Origin: Hymenobacter convexus
GTDB lineage: Bacteria; Bacteroidota; Bacteroidia; Cytophagales; Hymenobacteraceae
Direction of reading: 5' to 3'
DNA length: 64,000 nucleotides
Assembly: GCF_030580955.1 (NCBI RefSeq)
Contig: NZ_JAUQON010000001.1
Coordinates: 558,001-622,000, forward strand
Part shown: in pieces, positions 14,630-23,582 of the stretch
How positions within the stretch are numbered: position 1 is the stretch's first letter
Layout: every line of letters starts with the position of its first letter
Notes under the pieces: model-generated
What the model saw: the letters and a program-made list of their open reading frames with translations, nothing else
What the model was told of the DNA's origin: nothing
The model's database searches: none
Made by a program: the position numbers and the translations under genes

Positions 14630-16072
14630 TCAGCATAAATTCTTCAATTCTTTACGAGCATCGACCAAGTACTGGTGGGTGAATTGACTCAGGGGGTAGC
14701 TATGCAAGTGCATGCCAAAGTAAAACTTCTTTGTCTTAGGGTCTGCATGCGCCCTTTTGACCTCTTGCAACAGGCTTACCAGACTCACTTCGTGGTCCTT
14801 CAGCACCTGAAGCAACAAGTCCCAAGTGGGCAAGTCCATAATGAACAGGTTCTCGATGGGTATGTGCAACCTGTTTTTGTAATCAGGGCCCAAAGCGCGC
14901 AGGGCTTCCCCTTCCAGAAACTGTTCCCACATATCGGCTGAGTCGCCTAAGAACAGTTCTTTGTACGTCACAATGATTCCATAACGCTCTGCTGCACAAG
15001 GCAGCGATGCCGCAACAGCTTGCATTTGCTCGGCATAGGCCTTGCCTACCGTCTGGCGCAACTCTCGGCTAAGCAGCCAGTCCTCCGGATTAACACTCAC
15101 ATGAGGTTTCAATTCAATGGCTTTGGCCTCAACTAACACGCGCTCATCAAGCACAAAATCCACTACCTTATGCCCTTTACCCAGCATTCGCCGCAACTTG
15201 TTTTCATCCTGATACGGCATCCTTATTTCATCGAGGCCTAACTTCATATACCTCTCCATTCGGGCGCCCAACTCGGTGGTGAATGCCTCGTCCCGGTGCT
15301 TCATGTAATCATAGATGAAGTGCCCAAATGTTTGATGAAGAATCGCATGGTGGGGTATCAAAGCGGTTCTCTTGTATAAGAAAAGGGGTTTTCGCGTAAA
15401 GAACGACACGTCAAATACCTGCAAATTATAGTCTTTGACTTGGCGTGTATCTTCCTCAACTGCGCGCCCGATAGTATCCCTAGACACCGTCAGCAGGTCA
15501 AGAAAAGTCGAAGTGAAGGTTGGGCCAAAGAAATCCATCAGCCCTTGGTAGATGAATTTGTCAATGTACCCCCAGTACTTGTAAAGGGTGGGGTCGTCGC
15601 TGAAAATGAAAAGGTGAAGAAAGTAGAAGGCTTGCAGTACTTGGTGCAGCGAAAGTCCACTTAATTTCTCAAACTCGGCCGCAAGGTCGTGGCTGTGCTT
15701 GAGCTGCTTGAACAGCACGAACTGGCGCGAGAATGTATCTACGAAGGTCTTTTCTTGGTAGGTAAATTGCTGAAATGCTAGGATAGCAAAAGTCTTATGG
15801 GCCCGCCCATGCTGGCGCAGGTCAAACGTGGCGTGAGACAATTCCAGTTTGCTCACCATCTCCATTAGGTTGAGTACATCCTGCCTGCTTGCTGTTTTAT
15901 AGGGGCGCTTACATTCGGCAAACTCCATTGCCCACTTTAGCAAAATCAAAGGGTGCCAGAAGGCTGATGGACGAGTATCCCGCTCTTGCAGCTTTAGAAT
16001 CGCCAGTAGTTCATTTACTAGCGATTCATATGTGAACTGACGGATTTTGTTCCGGATGGGATTGAATTCCAT
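14630..16072 (-). CDS. Unknown protein with C-terminal PD-(D/E)XK-like nuclease motif
   Basis: A 480-residue protein starting at ATG 16072. The N-terminal 280 residues are helical and rich in Phe/Tyr/Leu and match nothing I know. Around residues 300-320 the sequence reads GKGHKVVDFVLDERVLVEAKAIEL: an aspartate at about 305 and E315-x-K317 on two hydrophobic strands, the D...ExK core of PD-(D/E)XK nucleases. The following SRELRQTVGKAYAEQMQA resembles the conserved Q-helix of such enzymes. This suggests a DNA or RNA nuclease with a large sensor-like N terminus. It is convergent with DUF2971 and lies in the defence-like stretch. Confidence 0.55.
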   Translation of the reverse strand: MEFNPIRNKIRQFTYESLVNELLAILKLQERDTRPSAFWHPLILLKWAMEFAECKRPYKTASRQDVLNLMEMVSKLELSHATFDLRQHGRAHKTFAILAFQQFTYQEKTFVDTFSRQFVLFKQLKHSHDLAAEFEKLSGLSLHQVLQAFYFLHLFIFSDDPTLYKYWGYIDKFIYQGLMDFFGPTFTSTFLDLLTVSRDTIGRAVEEDTRQVKDYNLQVFDVSFFTRKPLFLYKRTALIPHHAILHQTFGHFIYDYMKHRDEAFTTELGARMERYMKLGLDEIRMPYQDENKLRRMLGKGHKVVDFVLDERVLVEAKAIELKPHVSVNPEDWLLSRELRQTVGKAYAEQMQAVAASLPCAAERYGIIVTYKELFLGDSADMWEQFLEGEALRALGPDYKNRLHIPIENLFIMDLPTWDLLLQVLKDHEVSLVSLLQEVKRAHADPKTKKFYFGMHLHSYPLSQFTHQYLVDARKELKNLC

Positions 16073-16134
16073 AGCGTAGCAGCAGTACGGTAACGAGGAT
16101 GGCCAAATCTACAACGCCTCGTTAGGCTAAAAGC

Positions 16135-16170
16135 AACAGTCCCAGCCTCTGTCAAGAAGCTGGGACTGTT
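16135..16170 (-). terminator. Terminator shared by converging transcription
   Basis: A perfect 12-bp stem (16135-16146 with 16159-16170) with a 12-base loop. It lies 19 bases past the stop of the CehA-like gene read on the minus strand, before the start region of the next minus-strand gene. Confidence 0.75.
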
Positions 16171-16188
16171 TACGTTTGGGCGGAAATT

Positions 16189-19038
16189 TTATTCTACCAC
16201 CAGCTTTCTATAAGCGGTACCGGCTTCGTGTGTAAGCCGCACCGTGTACAGACCCGGCGTCAGGGCCGGTACTGCCATCGTATGTGCGCCGGCCAATTGC
16301 CGTTCGCCAGTCGCCAAGCTTACCACCCGTCGCCCCACGGCATCAACCACCTCTGCCTGCACGACACCAGCCGTTTGCAGGTAGTACGACAGGGTTGCCG
16401 TGCCCGCCGTCGGGTTCGGGAACACCGACAACGCCACTTCCGAGGCGCTGGGCGTCGTGGCCGTGATGATGCGCCGGGTGTACCAGATGGGCGAGGTCAC
16501 AATGCTGTCGCCGTCGGCCTGCGCCACCACGGCGTAGTAGTAGGCCGTCGTGTTCACGCCCTGCGGGTCCACGTAGCTCAGCGCCGTGGCGCCGGCCGTA
16601 GCCGAAGCTACCACCACCGGCTTGGCCCCGCTGCCGGGTACCCCGCGCAGCACGCGCACCGAGCTCACCGCCTCGTTGTCGGCATCACTCACGCTCACGC
16701 TCATTGAGGCCGGGGTGACGTCGGCAAAAATGCTGCCCATTAGCTGGCTGTTGAGCGTGAACGTTACCTCCGCGTTCCAGTCGTCCGAGGCATAAAAATG
16801 CCGCTGTCGCAGTGCGTCAATCATGTCAGCTTTGGTCAGCGCTGGCGCCAACACCACCAATCGGCTCTGGGCCGTGCGCAGAAACGTCGTGTTGTGGTTG
16901 TCGTGGTCCATGCCGATTCCCACGTGGTAGCCTTTGGCCAGCAGCGTCTGGAAGTAGGGCGTGTAGCTGCCCCGTGACGGATTGGTGTAACTGGTGTTAG
17001 TCGACGTGGCCGGCCCCGAGCGCAATACTGTGCCCACAATGGCCGAGTCGGCCCGTGGGCTGAATGCCGTGCCGGCCAAGTTGCCGTAGTCCGTCCGGTT
17101 GGGGTGGGCCAGCGTGGCAAACGCGCCTGGCCGCCGGTTGATTTCGCGGAACAAGGCTTGGTAGTCGTTGCGGGCCACGTACACGTCGTAATTGCCCGGT
17201 TCCCAGCCCAGCAGTTGGTTCACCCCGTACACTACCACGTGGCCCCCGCCTGAGATAACGCCCCACTCCATGCCGTAGAGCGCCAGGAAGCTGGCCGTCG
17301 TCGCTTGGTCGGCTTGCTGCAAGCCCCGCGCGTAATTGGGCAGGCTCATGCCGGCTTGGCTGTGGTTGTGCTCCGAGATGCCCAAGAAGTCCGAGTGCAG
17401 GGAAGCCGCCGCGTATTGAAAATCCTGCAACGGCGTCACCGCCGCCCCATCCTGGTTGCCATCGGAATAGCTGCTGTGCGCGTGAATGTTGCCGCGGAAA
17501 GCGAGGAGCGTGCCAACGGGCGGCACGGGCACTGTGTACACCGCCGTGGCGAAGAAGGACGTCCGATAAGCCGCCGAGCAGCCTGTGCCGTTGTAAGTGT
17601 AGACCTCCAGGCGGTACGCCGCGCCGGGCACGAGGTTGGTGACTGTCACACTGGAAGCACCCGCCCCTGCATACACCACGTAGCCACTGCCGAGCGCGCT
17701 GCCGCTGCCGTACGCGGCCCCGGCCGTGTAGCCCGTGCCGCTCGTGGGGAGTGTCAGCACCGAAGAATTGGGGCGCAACACCACCAAGTGATTGACCCCG
17801 TTGCCTGGCGTCCAGCTTACCGTGGCCGCCGTGCGCCCCGCCGCCGCCACCGTGGCCGCCGTGGCGTCCTGGGTGGGGAAACTGGCCAGTACGCATGGGG
17901 AAGTAGTAAACGTGCCCGTGGCCGGGGTTGCTTGGAGGTAGTTGGTCGTGCAGCCCGTGCCCAGCAGCTCGTACACTTGGTAGGCGTAGGCCGTGTTAGG
18001 CTGCAGGTTTGTCACGTTCACCGTGCTGCCAGTACCGGCATAGACCACAAAGCCACCCGTGCCCAGCTGGGAGCCGCTGCCGAAAACGGCGTTGCCGTTG
18101 TACACGCTGCCGTCCGTTGGTGCGGTCGTCGTGGCGCTGGCTGGCCGCACGACCACGAGGCGCCCGGTGCCGTTGCCCGCCGTCCAGCTCAGCGTAACGC
18201 CGCCACTGGACAGGCCCGACGACACGGCGGCCGTGGCGGCCTGAGTGGGCTCGGGGCCCAGCGTGCACGGTGCCGTCACGTAGATGTTATCGAACACCGC
18301 ATTCTCCGCGGCCGTGGTGGCGTGGTTCCAGAAGCAGCCTACCCACGGCAGGGCCGTGGTGGCCAGCGAGGAGTCCTTGCGCACGCCAATGCGCACGTAG
18401 GTAGCCGTGGTCGGGTCATCAAAGGTTGTCGTGTTGGCGCTCACCTCCAGCGTCCAGTTGTCCTCGTCCGGCGCGTAGAGCACCCGTACCGTGTGCGCCG
18501 GTCCCGTCGTAGCGCCCGTCGCGGCTGGCACGCTCACCGCCGCCAAGGTGCGCAGATTCGTCGGCCCAGCCAGCCCTCCTGTGTAGCGCACCAACTTCAA
18601 GCTATCCGGCGCGCCCGAATTACCATACACCACCGCGTAGCCGTTGCCCGTGGTAAAGTCCGACGCGCTACCGGCCAGCACAAAGGCGGCCCCGTAGTTG
18701 TTGGGCCCGAACCCCGACGGATTTGGCCGCGACTGCTGCATATTAAATAGCCAAGTCAGCTGGTCAGCATTCTGGCGTAGCACCGGGCTATAGCGACTCG
18801 AGACGTCCCGCGACACAAAGTCTTTGCCCAACACGCCGCTGCTTAGCTTAAGTTGGTTGCTGACGATAGCTGCACCCGTGCCCGTCGTGGTTTCTGTTTC
18901 CACCCAGCCCTGTCCGACTGTGGGGCTGTCAGCACGATTGAAATCATCGAGAAGGGTGGGCAGCTGAGCGGGCGCTTGGGCACGGACGGCGAAGCTGGTC
19001 AGCAGGCCGGCCAGGATAAGCAAGTAAGGATTGCGCAT
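16189..19038 (-). CDS. Exported CehA/McbA-like PHP metallohydrolase with T9SS sorting domain
   Basis: A 949-residue modular protein. A signal peptide (MRNPYLLILAGLLTSFAVRAQ) is followed by a lectin/LamG-like region (about 25-255), two tandem repeats of about 110 residues built like fibronectin type III (TVSWTPGNGVNHLVVLRP), a PHP-type metallohydrolase domain (about 505-790: NIHAHSSYSDG, ISEHNHS, LAHPNR, GIGMDHDNHN) with the histidines and aspartates of CehA/McbA proteins, an Ig-like segment, and a C-terminal T9SS type A domain (SVFPNPTAGTATLSY...GLYTVRL...RKLVVE). It is therefore secreted through type IX secretion. The substrate is unknown; a phosphoester or carbamate-like bond is possible. 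Confidence 0.8.
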   Translation of the reverse strand: MRNPYLLILAGLLTSFAVRAQAPAQLPTLLDDFNRADSPTVGQGWVETETTTGTGAAIVSNQLKLSSGVLGKDFVSRDVSSRYSPVLRQNADQLTWLFNMQQSRPNPSGFGPNNYGAAFVLAGSASDFTTGNGYAVVYGNSGAPDSLKLVRYTGGLAGPTNLRTLAAVSVPAATGATTGPAHTVRVLYAPDEDNWTLEVSANTTTFDDPTTATYVRIGVRKDSSLATTALPWVGCFWNHATTAAENAVFDNIYVTAPCTLGPEPTQAATAAVSSGLSSGGVTLSWTAGNGTGRLVVVRPASATTTAPTDGSVYNGNAVFGSGSQLGTGGFVVYAGTGSTVNVTNLQPNTAYAYQVYELLGTGCTTNYLQATPATGTFTTSPCVLASFPTQDATAATVAAAGRTAATVSWTPGNGVNHLVVLRPNSSVLTLPTSGTGYTAGAAYGSGSALGSGYVVYAGAGASSVTVTNLVPGAAYRLEVYTYNGTGCSAAYRTSFFATAVYTVPVPPVGTLLAFRGNIHAHSSYSDGNQDGAAVTPLQDFQYAAASLHSDFLGISEHNHSQAGMSLPNYARGLQQADQATTASFLALYGMEWGVISGGGHVVVYGVNQLLGWEPGNYDVYVARNDYQALFREINRRPGAFATLAHPNRTDYGNLAGTAFSPRADSAIVGTVLRSGPATSTNTSYTNPSRGSYTPYFQTLLAKGYHVGIGMDHDNHNTTFLRTAQSRLVVLAPALTKADMIDALRQRHFYASDDWNAEVTFTLNSQLMGSIFADVTPASMSVSVSDADNEAVSSVRVLRGVPGSGAKPVVVASATAGATALSYVDPQGVNTTAYYYAVVAQADGDSIVTSPIWYTRRIITATTPSASEVALSVFPNPTAGTATLSYYLQTAGVVQAEVVDAVGRRVVSLATGERQLAGAHTMAVPALTPGLYTVRLTHEAGTAYRKLVVE

Positions 19039-19539
19039 ATAACCAGTAATATGTGTATGAATGTAACCATTCAGTCATGAGGGTTACGTGAGGGCCTATG
19101 GGTTGTTCCAATGGCCTTCACCATAATCGTAAGATTCAAACGCTGGGGCAACGTCACCCCAGAGGAGCAGGCCAATGACTGAAAGTCATTTTAAGTCATT
19201 ATCTAGTAAGCCGTGTACGAGACAGTGCATAGTTGCCCGCTACGCGGGCATGAGTGCTGCGATTGGAAGGTCGCGCATATTGTCTCTCATGCCCTATAAA
19301 GTGACTCAGCCTCTCCAATACCTGCGTCAACTTAGGCAGCAAAGCAGGTACTGCATCGCAAATCCGGCCCGAAAAAAATTAAAATTTTTAAAATTTACAT
19401 CGGGGCAGAGGTCACCTCAGTAATATCCCCCCACCCAGTGAGCAAGGGGAAACGCGCGTGCCAAAAGCTATTGCCTTACCTCTGTTTTTATCGTGCAGTT
19501 TCGTTTCTATCGAGAAAATGCTCTCTCGTATTACAGTGT
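19039..19539. other. Intergenic region, 500 bases
   Basis: There is an A/T tract at about 19371-19399 and a short hairpin (GCCCGC-TAC-GCGGGC near 19235). An 82-codon frame at 19175-19423 on the plus strand shows no family match and no codon pattern like its neighbours. I see no convincing gene. Confidence 0.4.
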
Positions 19540-19788
19540 TTAAGGCTGGCTTTGCCTTTTAATGTGTTGGTCTAAATCGGCGACCATTGCTGCTAGGCTG
19601 ACTCCGTAATGCTGACAAAGCACGGCTATTGTGCTTAGCGCAGGGTCTCTATGGCCTACTTCAAGCCGGCCTACGTGCACACCCGTGGCGTCGTACACTT
19701 CTTGTTGTGTCAGATGCCGCTCCTCCCTGGCAGTCTTAAGCCGTCGGGCAAGCTCATTCAGAAAAAGGGGATACTTAACGGCCGGCAT
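19540..19788 (-). CDS. XRE-family transcriptional regulator
   Basis: An 82-residue single-domain DNA-binding protein: ELARRLKTAREERHLTQQEVYDATGVHVGRLEVGHRDPALSTIAVLCQHYGVSLAAMV is a complete five-helix XRE fold with the recognition helix near VHVGRLE. No sensor domain is present. It is divergent from the unknown gene at 19899 and lies upstream of the type I restriction operon; its size and form resemble controller proteins of restriction systems, though such control is more typical of type II. Regulation of 19899 or hsdM is an inference from position. Confidence 0.8.
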   Translation of the reverse strand: MPAVKYPLFLNELARRLKTAREERHLTQQEVYDATGVHVGRLEVGHRDPALSTIAVLCQHYGVSLAAMVADLDQHIKRQSQP

Positions 19789-19898
19789 TCAACCGCAAAG
19801 GCCGATATAAGTAGAAATGGACACAATGACCGTACGGTCATTAGAGACGTGCTTTCATCTTATATTTGGGTTCCTTACTGCTTGCTTGTGCTGAAACG

Positions 19899-20429
19899 AT
19901 GCTTATGAAGCCACATTTCAACTTTTTATATCCGACATCGCCAAGTCACGGTGCGTGGTGTTTGGCAGTTGCCATAATTGCTCAGGCTGATTTACATCAG
20001 TCAACTCCCGTCATGGTACTTCGCTTTGACGAGGTATTTATGGATGCAGAAACAATACCATACGAATGGCTTAGAGAAGCCATAGGCCGAGCTAATGGAT
20101 TTGGTGTGGGTGTATATGAGTCTGCAGACTTTGAGGAATCGGGCTATTGCTCGTTGTGCTTCTTTACTCGACTCGGATATCGCTCAAGTCCCAGCAGAGT
20201 AGAAATCGATTTTCATAAGGACGCCCTGCCTTATTTGAAACAACTGCAGGAGGTTATTCATCAGGTGTATCAGCGCGGTGCGCTTACCCCTTCAAACCTG
20301 ACGAGGAAAATGAAAACCGTTGCTCCATTGACGCAACTTGATATGAAGAAGAACCACCGGTACGATGGGCCAGCCTTTACGATGTACCGTCACAATGGGA
20401 AAATCGTGGATGCGCTAGTGCAGCAGTAG
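19899..20429 (+). CDS. Unknown protein divergent from the XRE regulator
   Basis: A 176-residue protein with ATG at 19899 (MLMKPHFNFLYP); ATG 19905 is equally possible. No signal peptide or membrane segment. The sequence has a compact beta-rich first half (HGAWCLAVAIIAQADLHQSTPVMVLRFDEVFMDAETIPYEWL) and a helical second half with a basic stretch (TPSNLTRKMKTV). No family is recognised. It is divergent from the XRE gene with about 110 bases between their starts, the usual layout for an autoregulated pair, and precedes hsdM by 166 bases. Confidence 0.5.
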   Translation: MLMKPHFNFLYPTSPSHGAWCLAVAIIAQADLHQSTPVMVLRFDEVFMDAETIPYEWLREAIGRANGFGVGVYESADFEESGYCSLCFFTRLGYRSSPSRVEIDFHKDALPYLKQLQEVIHQVYQRGALTPSNLTRKMKTVAPLTQLDMKKNHRYDGPAFTMYRHNGKIVDALVQQ

Positions 20430-20595
20430 ACCTTGCGAGATGTACACAACAGCTGTGCTATAACTTAGGGAGTGAAGGTCAAAATCTTAGAGGGAAAGGG
20501 AATAAGTAGGTGATGGGCATTGGTGCTTGGGGAAAGCCAGCGGCGTTACTTTTGGTAAATTGCCCAAGTCAGCCCTAGGCTGAACGCCTTCCTCT

Positions 20596-22215
20596 ATGTC
20601 TCAACTGGATTTCTTCGCCAGCGCCCCTGCGCCGGCGATTCCTAAGTCTGCTACCACCGTGCCCCAACTCGACCTGAAAACCCTCGAATCCTGGCTCTGG
20701 GATTCGGCCAACATCCTGCGCGGCAGCATCGACAGCTCCGACTTTAAGAACTATATCTTCGGGCTGCTCTTCCTCAAGCGGGCCAACGACGTGTTTGAGG
20801 AGGAAGTGGACGCCATTGTGGCCCGCGATGGGGTGAGCCGCGAAGACGCCGAGGAAGATACCTATTTCCACATTCCCGCCGAAGCCCGCTGGGTCACAGT
20901 GAAGAAGGCCACCGAAAACATCGGCGTAGTGCTGGACAAGGCCTTTGCCGCCATCGAGCGCGACAACACCCAACTGGAGGGCGTGATGACGGCCACCAAG
21001 TTCGGCGACAAGGAAAAACTCTCGGACCACACGCTGCAACGGCTGCTGAGCCACTTCAACCGTCACTCGCTGCGCAACGCCGACCTCTATACCCCTGACT
21101 TGCTCGGTGATGCCTACGAGTACCTCATCAAGCAGTTTGCCGACGATGCGGGCAAGAAGGGCGGCGAGTTCTACACCCCGCGCGGGGTGGTGAAGCTGGT
21201 GGTGGGCCTCATTAAGCCCGAGGCCAAAAACCGGGTGTACGACCCTACATGCGGCTCGGGCGGGATGCTGATTGAGGCGGCGCGCTACATTGCCCAGCAG
21301 CCGGGCGGCAAGGTGGGCAACAACATCAACGTGTCGCTCTACGGGCAGGAAAAGAACCTAGGCACCTGGGCCATCGCCAAGCTCAACATGCTGCTGCACA
21401 ACTTCGACAGCGCGGACCTGCGCAAGGGCGACACCCTGGTGAGCCCCCAGCACAAGAACGGCGACAACGAGCTGATGCTCTTCGACCGGGTAATTGCTAA
21501 CCCGCCTTTTTCGCAGGACCGCTGGTGGACGCCCGCTGAGGTGAGCCAGGAAAAGAAGCTCGACAAGCACGGCAAGGAAAAAGAAGTCGCGCCCAACTAC
21601 GCCAGCGTGGTGGTCGATAACTTCGGGCGGCTGCACTACGGCATTCCGCCACGCGGCTACGCCGATATGGCCTTTTTGCAGCACATGCTGGCCGTACTGA
21701 AGCAGGACGGCCGTATGGGCGTGGTGCTGCCCCACGGCACGTTGTTTCGGGGTGGGGCCGAGGGCAGCATTCGCCAGAAGCTGCTCGAAGCCGACCTCGT
21801 GGAAGGCATTGTGGGCCTGCCCTCAGCGCTGTTCTACAACACAGGCATTCCAGCGGCCATCTGGGTGCTGGCCAAAACCAAGGCGCCCGCCCGGCGCGGT
21901 AACGTGCTGCTGCTCGATGCCAGCCAGGAATTCAAGGAAGGTAAAAACCAGAACGAGCTGGAAGACCGCCACGTGGAGCGCGTGCTGGCGGCCTATAACG
22001 CGGGCCAGGACGAGGACAAGTACTTGCGGGTGGTGCCACTGGCCGAAATCAAAGCCAACGACTATAACCTGAATATCTCCCGATACATCGACCGCAGCAC
22101 CGCTGCCGCCGCCATCGACCTGCCCACCGTGCACGCCGCCCTGCGCGAGCTGGAAGCTAAAGAAGCCGAGATTGACGAGAAACTGGAACGCTTGCTGGAG
22201 GAGATTGGGATATGA
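20596..22215 (+). CDS. hsdM: Type I restriction-modification system methyltransferase subunit
   Basis: A 539-residue N6-adenine methyltransferase. The N-terminal helical domain of HsdM (LESWLWDSANILRGSIDSSDFKNYIFGLLFLKRAND) is followed by the SAM-binding motif DPTCGSGGM (from about residue 216) and catalytic NPPF (302-305). GEFYTPRGVV is the usual HsdM lead-in. With HsdS it methylates the recognition site; with HsdR it forms the cutting complex. It overlaps hsdS by four bases (ATGA), so translation is coupled. The operon continues through a DUF262 gene, hsdR and a metalloprotease. Confidence 0.96.
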   Translation: MSQLDFFASAPAPAIPKSATTVPQLDLKTLESWLWDSANILRGSIDSSDFKNYIFGLLFLKRANDVFEEEVDAIVARDGVSREDAEEDTYFHIPAEARWVTVKKATENIGVVLDKAFAAIERDNTQLEGVMTATKFGDKEKLSDHTLQRLLSHFNRHSLRNADLYTPDLLGDAYEYLIKQFADDAGKKGGEFYTPRGVVKLVVGLIKPEAKNRVYDPTCGSGGMLIEAARYIAQQPGGKVGNNINVSLYGQEKNLGTWAIAKLNMLLHNFDSADLRKGDTLVSPQHKNGDNELMLFDRVIANPPFSQDRWWTPAEVSQEKKLDKHGKEKEVAPNYASVVVDNFGRLHYGIPPRGYADMAFLQHMLAVLKQDGRMGVVLPHGTLFRGGAEGSIRQKLLEADLVEGIVGLPSALFYNTGIPAAIWVLAKTKAPARRGNVLLLDASQEFKEGKNQNELEDRHVERVLAAYNAGQDEDKYLRVVPLAEIKANDYNLNISRYIDRSTAAAAIDLPTVHAALRELEAKEAEIDEKLERLLEEIGI

Positions 22216-23507
22216 AGAGCGAAATGAAGCAAACGGTAATCGGGGAGATTCCGGCGGATTGGGAGGTGGTGAAGCTTGGAGACATTATTTCTGACCTTAA
22301 ATCTGGAGTAAGCGTCAACTCAGAGGATAAAAGAATTCAGATTCCCGGCGAAATCGGCATTCTTAAAACAAGTGCTGTAGCAAACGGCCATTTCTTGCCA
22401 AATCAGCATAAGCTTGTTATCGAAAAGGATGTGCAAAGGGCAAAGCTGAACCCTGCAAAAGGCTCAATTTTGGTCAGCAGGATGAACACTCCTGCTTTGG
22501 TTGGTGATAGTTGCTATGTTGATAAAGACTATCCTGACTTGTTTATTCCCGACCGGCTTTGGATGACCGTTTTTAACCCAAAGAAGAAAATTAGTAGCAG
22601 ATGGCTAAGCTTTGTATTAGTTTCTGACTCGTTTAAAGAAACCATAAAGAGCACAGCGACTGGGACCAGCAATAGCATGAAGAATATTTCTAAGGGCAGT
22701 TTTCTGTCCTTAGAAGTGTTGCTTCCACCGCTTCCCCAGCAGCGGAAAATAGCCGAAATCCTGTCCACGGTGGATGAGAAAATGGCCGTGATTGACGAAC
22801 AGCTAGCGCAAACCCAGGAGCTGAAAAAGGGACTGATGCAGCGCCTGCTGACGAAAGGTATCGGGCATACCGCGTTTAAAGATTCGCCGCTGGGGAAAAT
22901 ACCGGAGAGTTGGGAGGTTGCTTCATTGGGTTCAGTCTTTGATTTTTTAAATGGAAAAGCGTTCAAACCTTCTGAATGGTCTAAGACTGGGCTTCCTATT
23001 ATTAGGATACAGAATCTAAATGGAAGCTCAGTTTTTAACTTTTATGATGGTCCGGTAGATAATAGGAACTTGGTAGAGCCCAATCAATTGCTTTTCTCTT
23101 GGTCTGGTAGCAGAGGTACTTCATTTGGTCCTTTCCGTTGGAATGGTAAGATAGGTGTACTTAACCAGCATATTTTCAAGATTCTTGTAAAAAATGTTTC
23201 TGTTTTAGACTCGGATTTTGGGTTTTACTTTTTAAAATACCTGACTTCAGATATTGAAGACAGGGCTCATGGTGCTAGCGGATTGGTTCATATTACTAAA
23301 AAGGAGCTAGAACATTTTAACCTGTCATTACCACCGCTTTTTGAGCAGCGTAAAATAGCCGAAGCTCTGAATACCGTCGACGACAAGCTGCAAGTCCTCA
23401 CCGACAAGAAAGCCCAGTACCAAGAGCTCAAACGCGGGCTGATGCAGCAGCTGCTTACGGGGCAGCGGCGGGTGCGGGTGGCGCAGCCGGAAGAAGCATT
23501 GACGTAA
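22212..23507 (+). CDS. hsdS: Type I restriction-modification system specificity subunit
   Basis: A 431-residue DNA-recognition subunit with two target recognition domains. TRD1 starts GEIPADWEVVKLGDI, TRD2 starts GKIPESWEVASLGSVF near residue 230. Each ends in the conserved helix region: LPPLPQQRKIAEILSTVDEK and LPPLFEQRKIAEALNTVDDK. The TRDs are AT-rich beside the GC-rich hsdM, as expected of domains exchanged between strains. The start overlaps the hsdM stop. The recognised sequence cannot be read from the protein. Confidence 0.95.
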   Translation: MKSEMKQTVIGEIPADWEVVKLGDIISDLKSGVSVNSEDKRIQIPGEIGILKTSAVANGHFLPNQHKLVIEKDVQRAKLNPAKGSILVSRMNTPALVGDSCYVDKDYPDLFIPDRLWMTVFNPKKKISSRWLSFVLVSDSFKETIKSTATGTSNSMKNISKGSFLSLEVLLPPLPQQRKIAEILSTVDEKMAVIDEQLAQTQELKKGLMQRLLTKGIGHTAFKDSPLGKIPESWEVASLGSVFDFLNGKAFKPSEWSKTGLPIIRIQNLNGSSVFNFYDGPVDNRNLVEPNQLLFSWSGSRGTSFGPFRWNGKIGVLNQHIFKILVKNVSVLDSDFGFYFLKYLTSDIEDRAHGASGLVHITKKELEHFNLSLPPLFEQRKIAEALNTVDDKLQVLTDKKAQYQELKRGLMQQLLTGQRRVRVAQPEEALT

Positions 23508-23582
23508 GTTACTTTTCGGGCCGGGGCTGCTTTCCTCAGGCCGCCTTGGCTAACTCATTCGATTACCCTCTACCACAACCCC

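Noticed and set aside
17305..18750. A 481-codon plus-strand frame opposite the CehA-like gene
   Set aside because: The translation is Arg/His/Val-rich shadow sequence; the minus-strand gene has a clear signal peptide, metal ligands and T9SS domain.
19175..19423. An 82-codon plus-strand frame in the gap between the CehA-like and XRE genes
   Set aside because: There is no competing gene, but the composition is not coding-like and nothing matches a known family. Left as intergenic.
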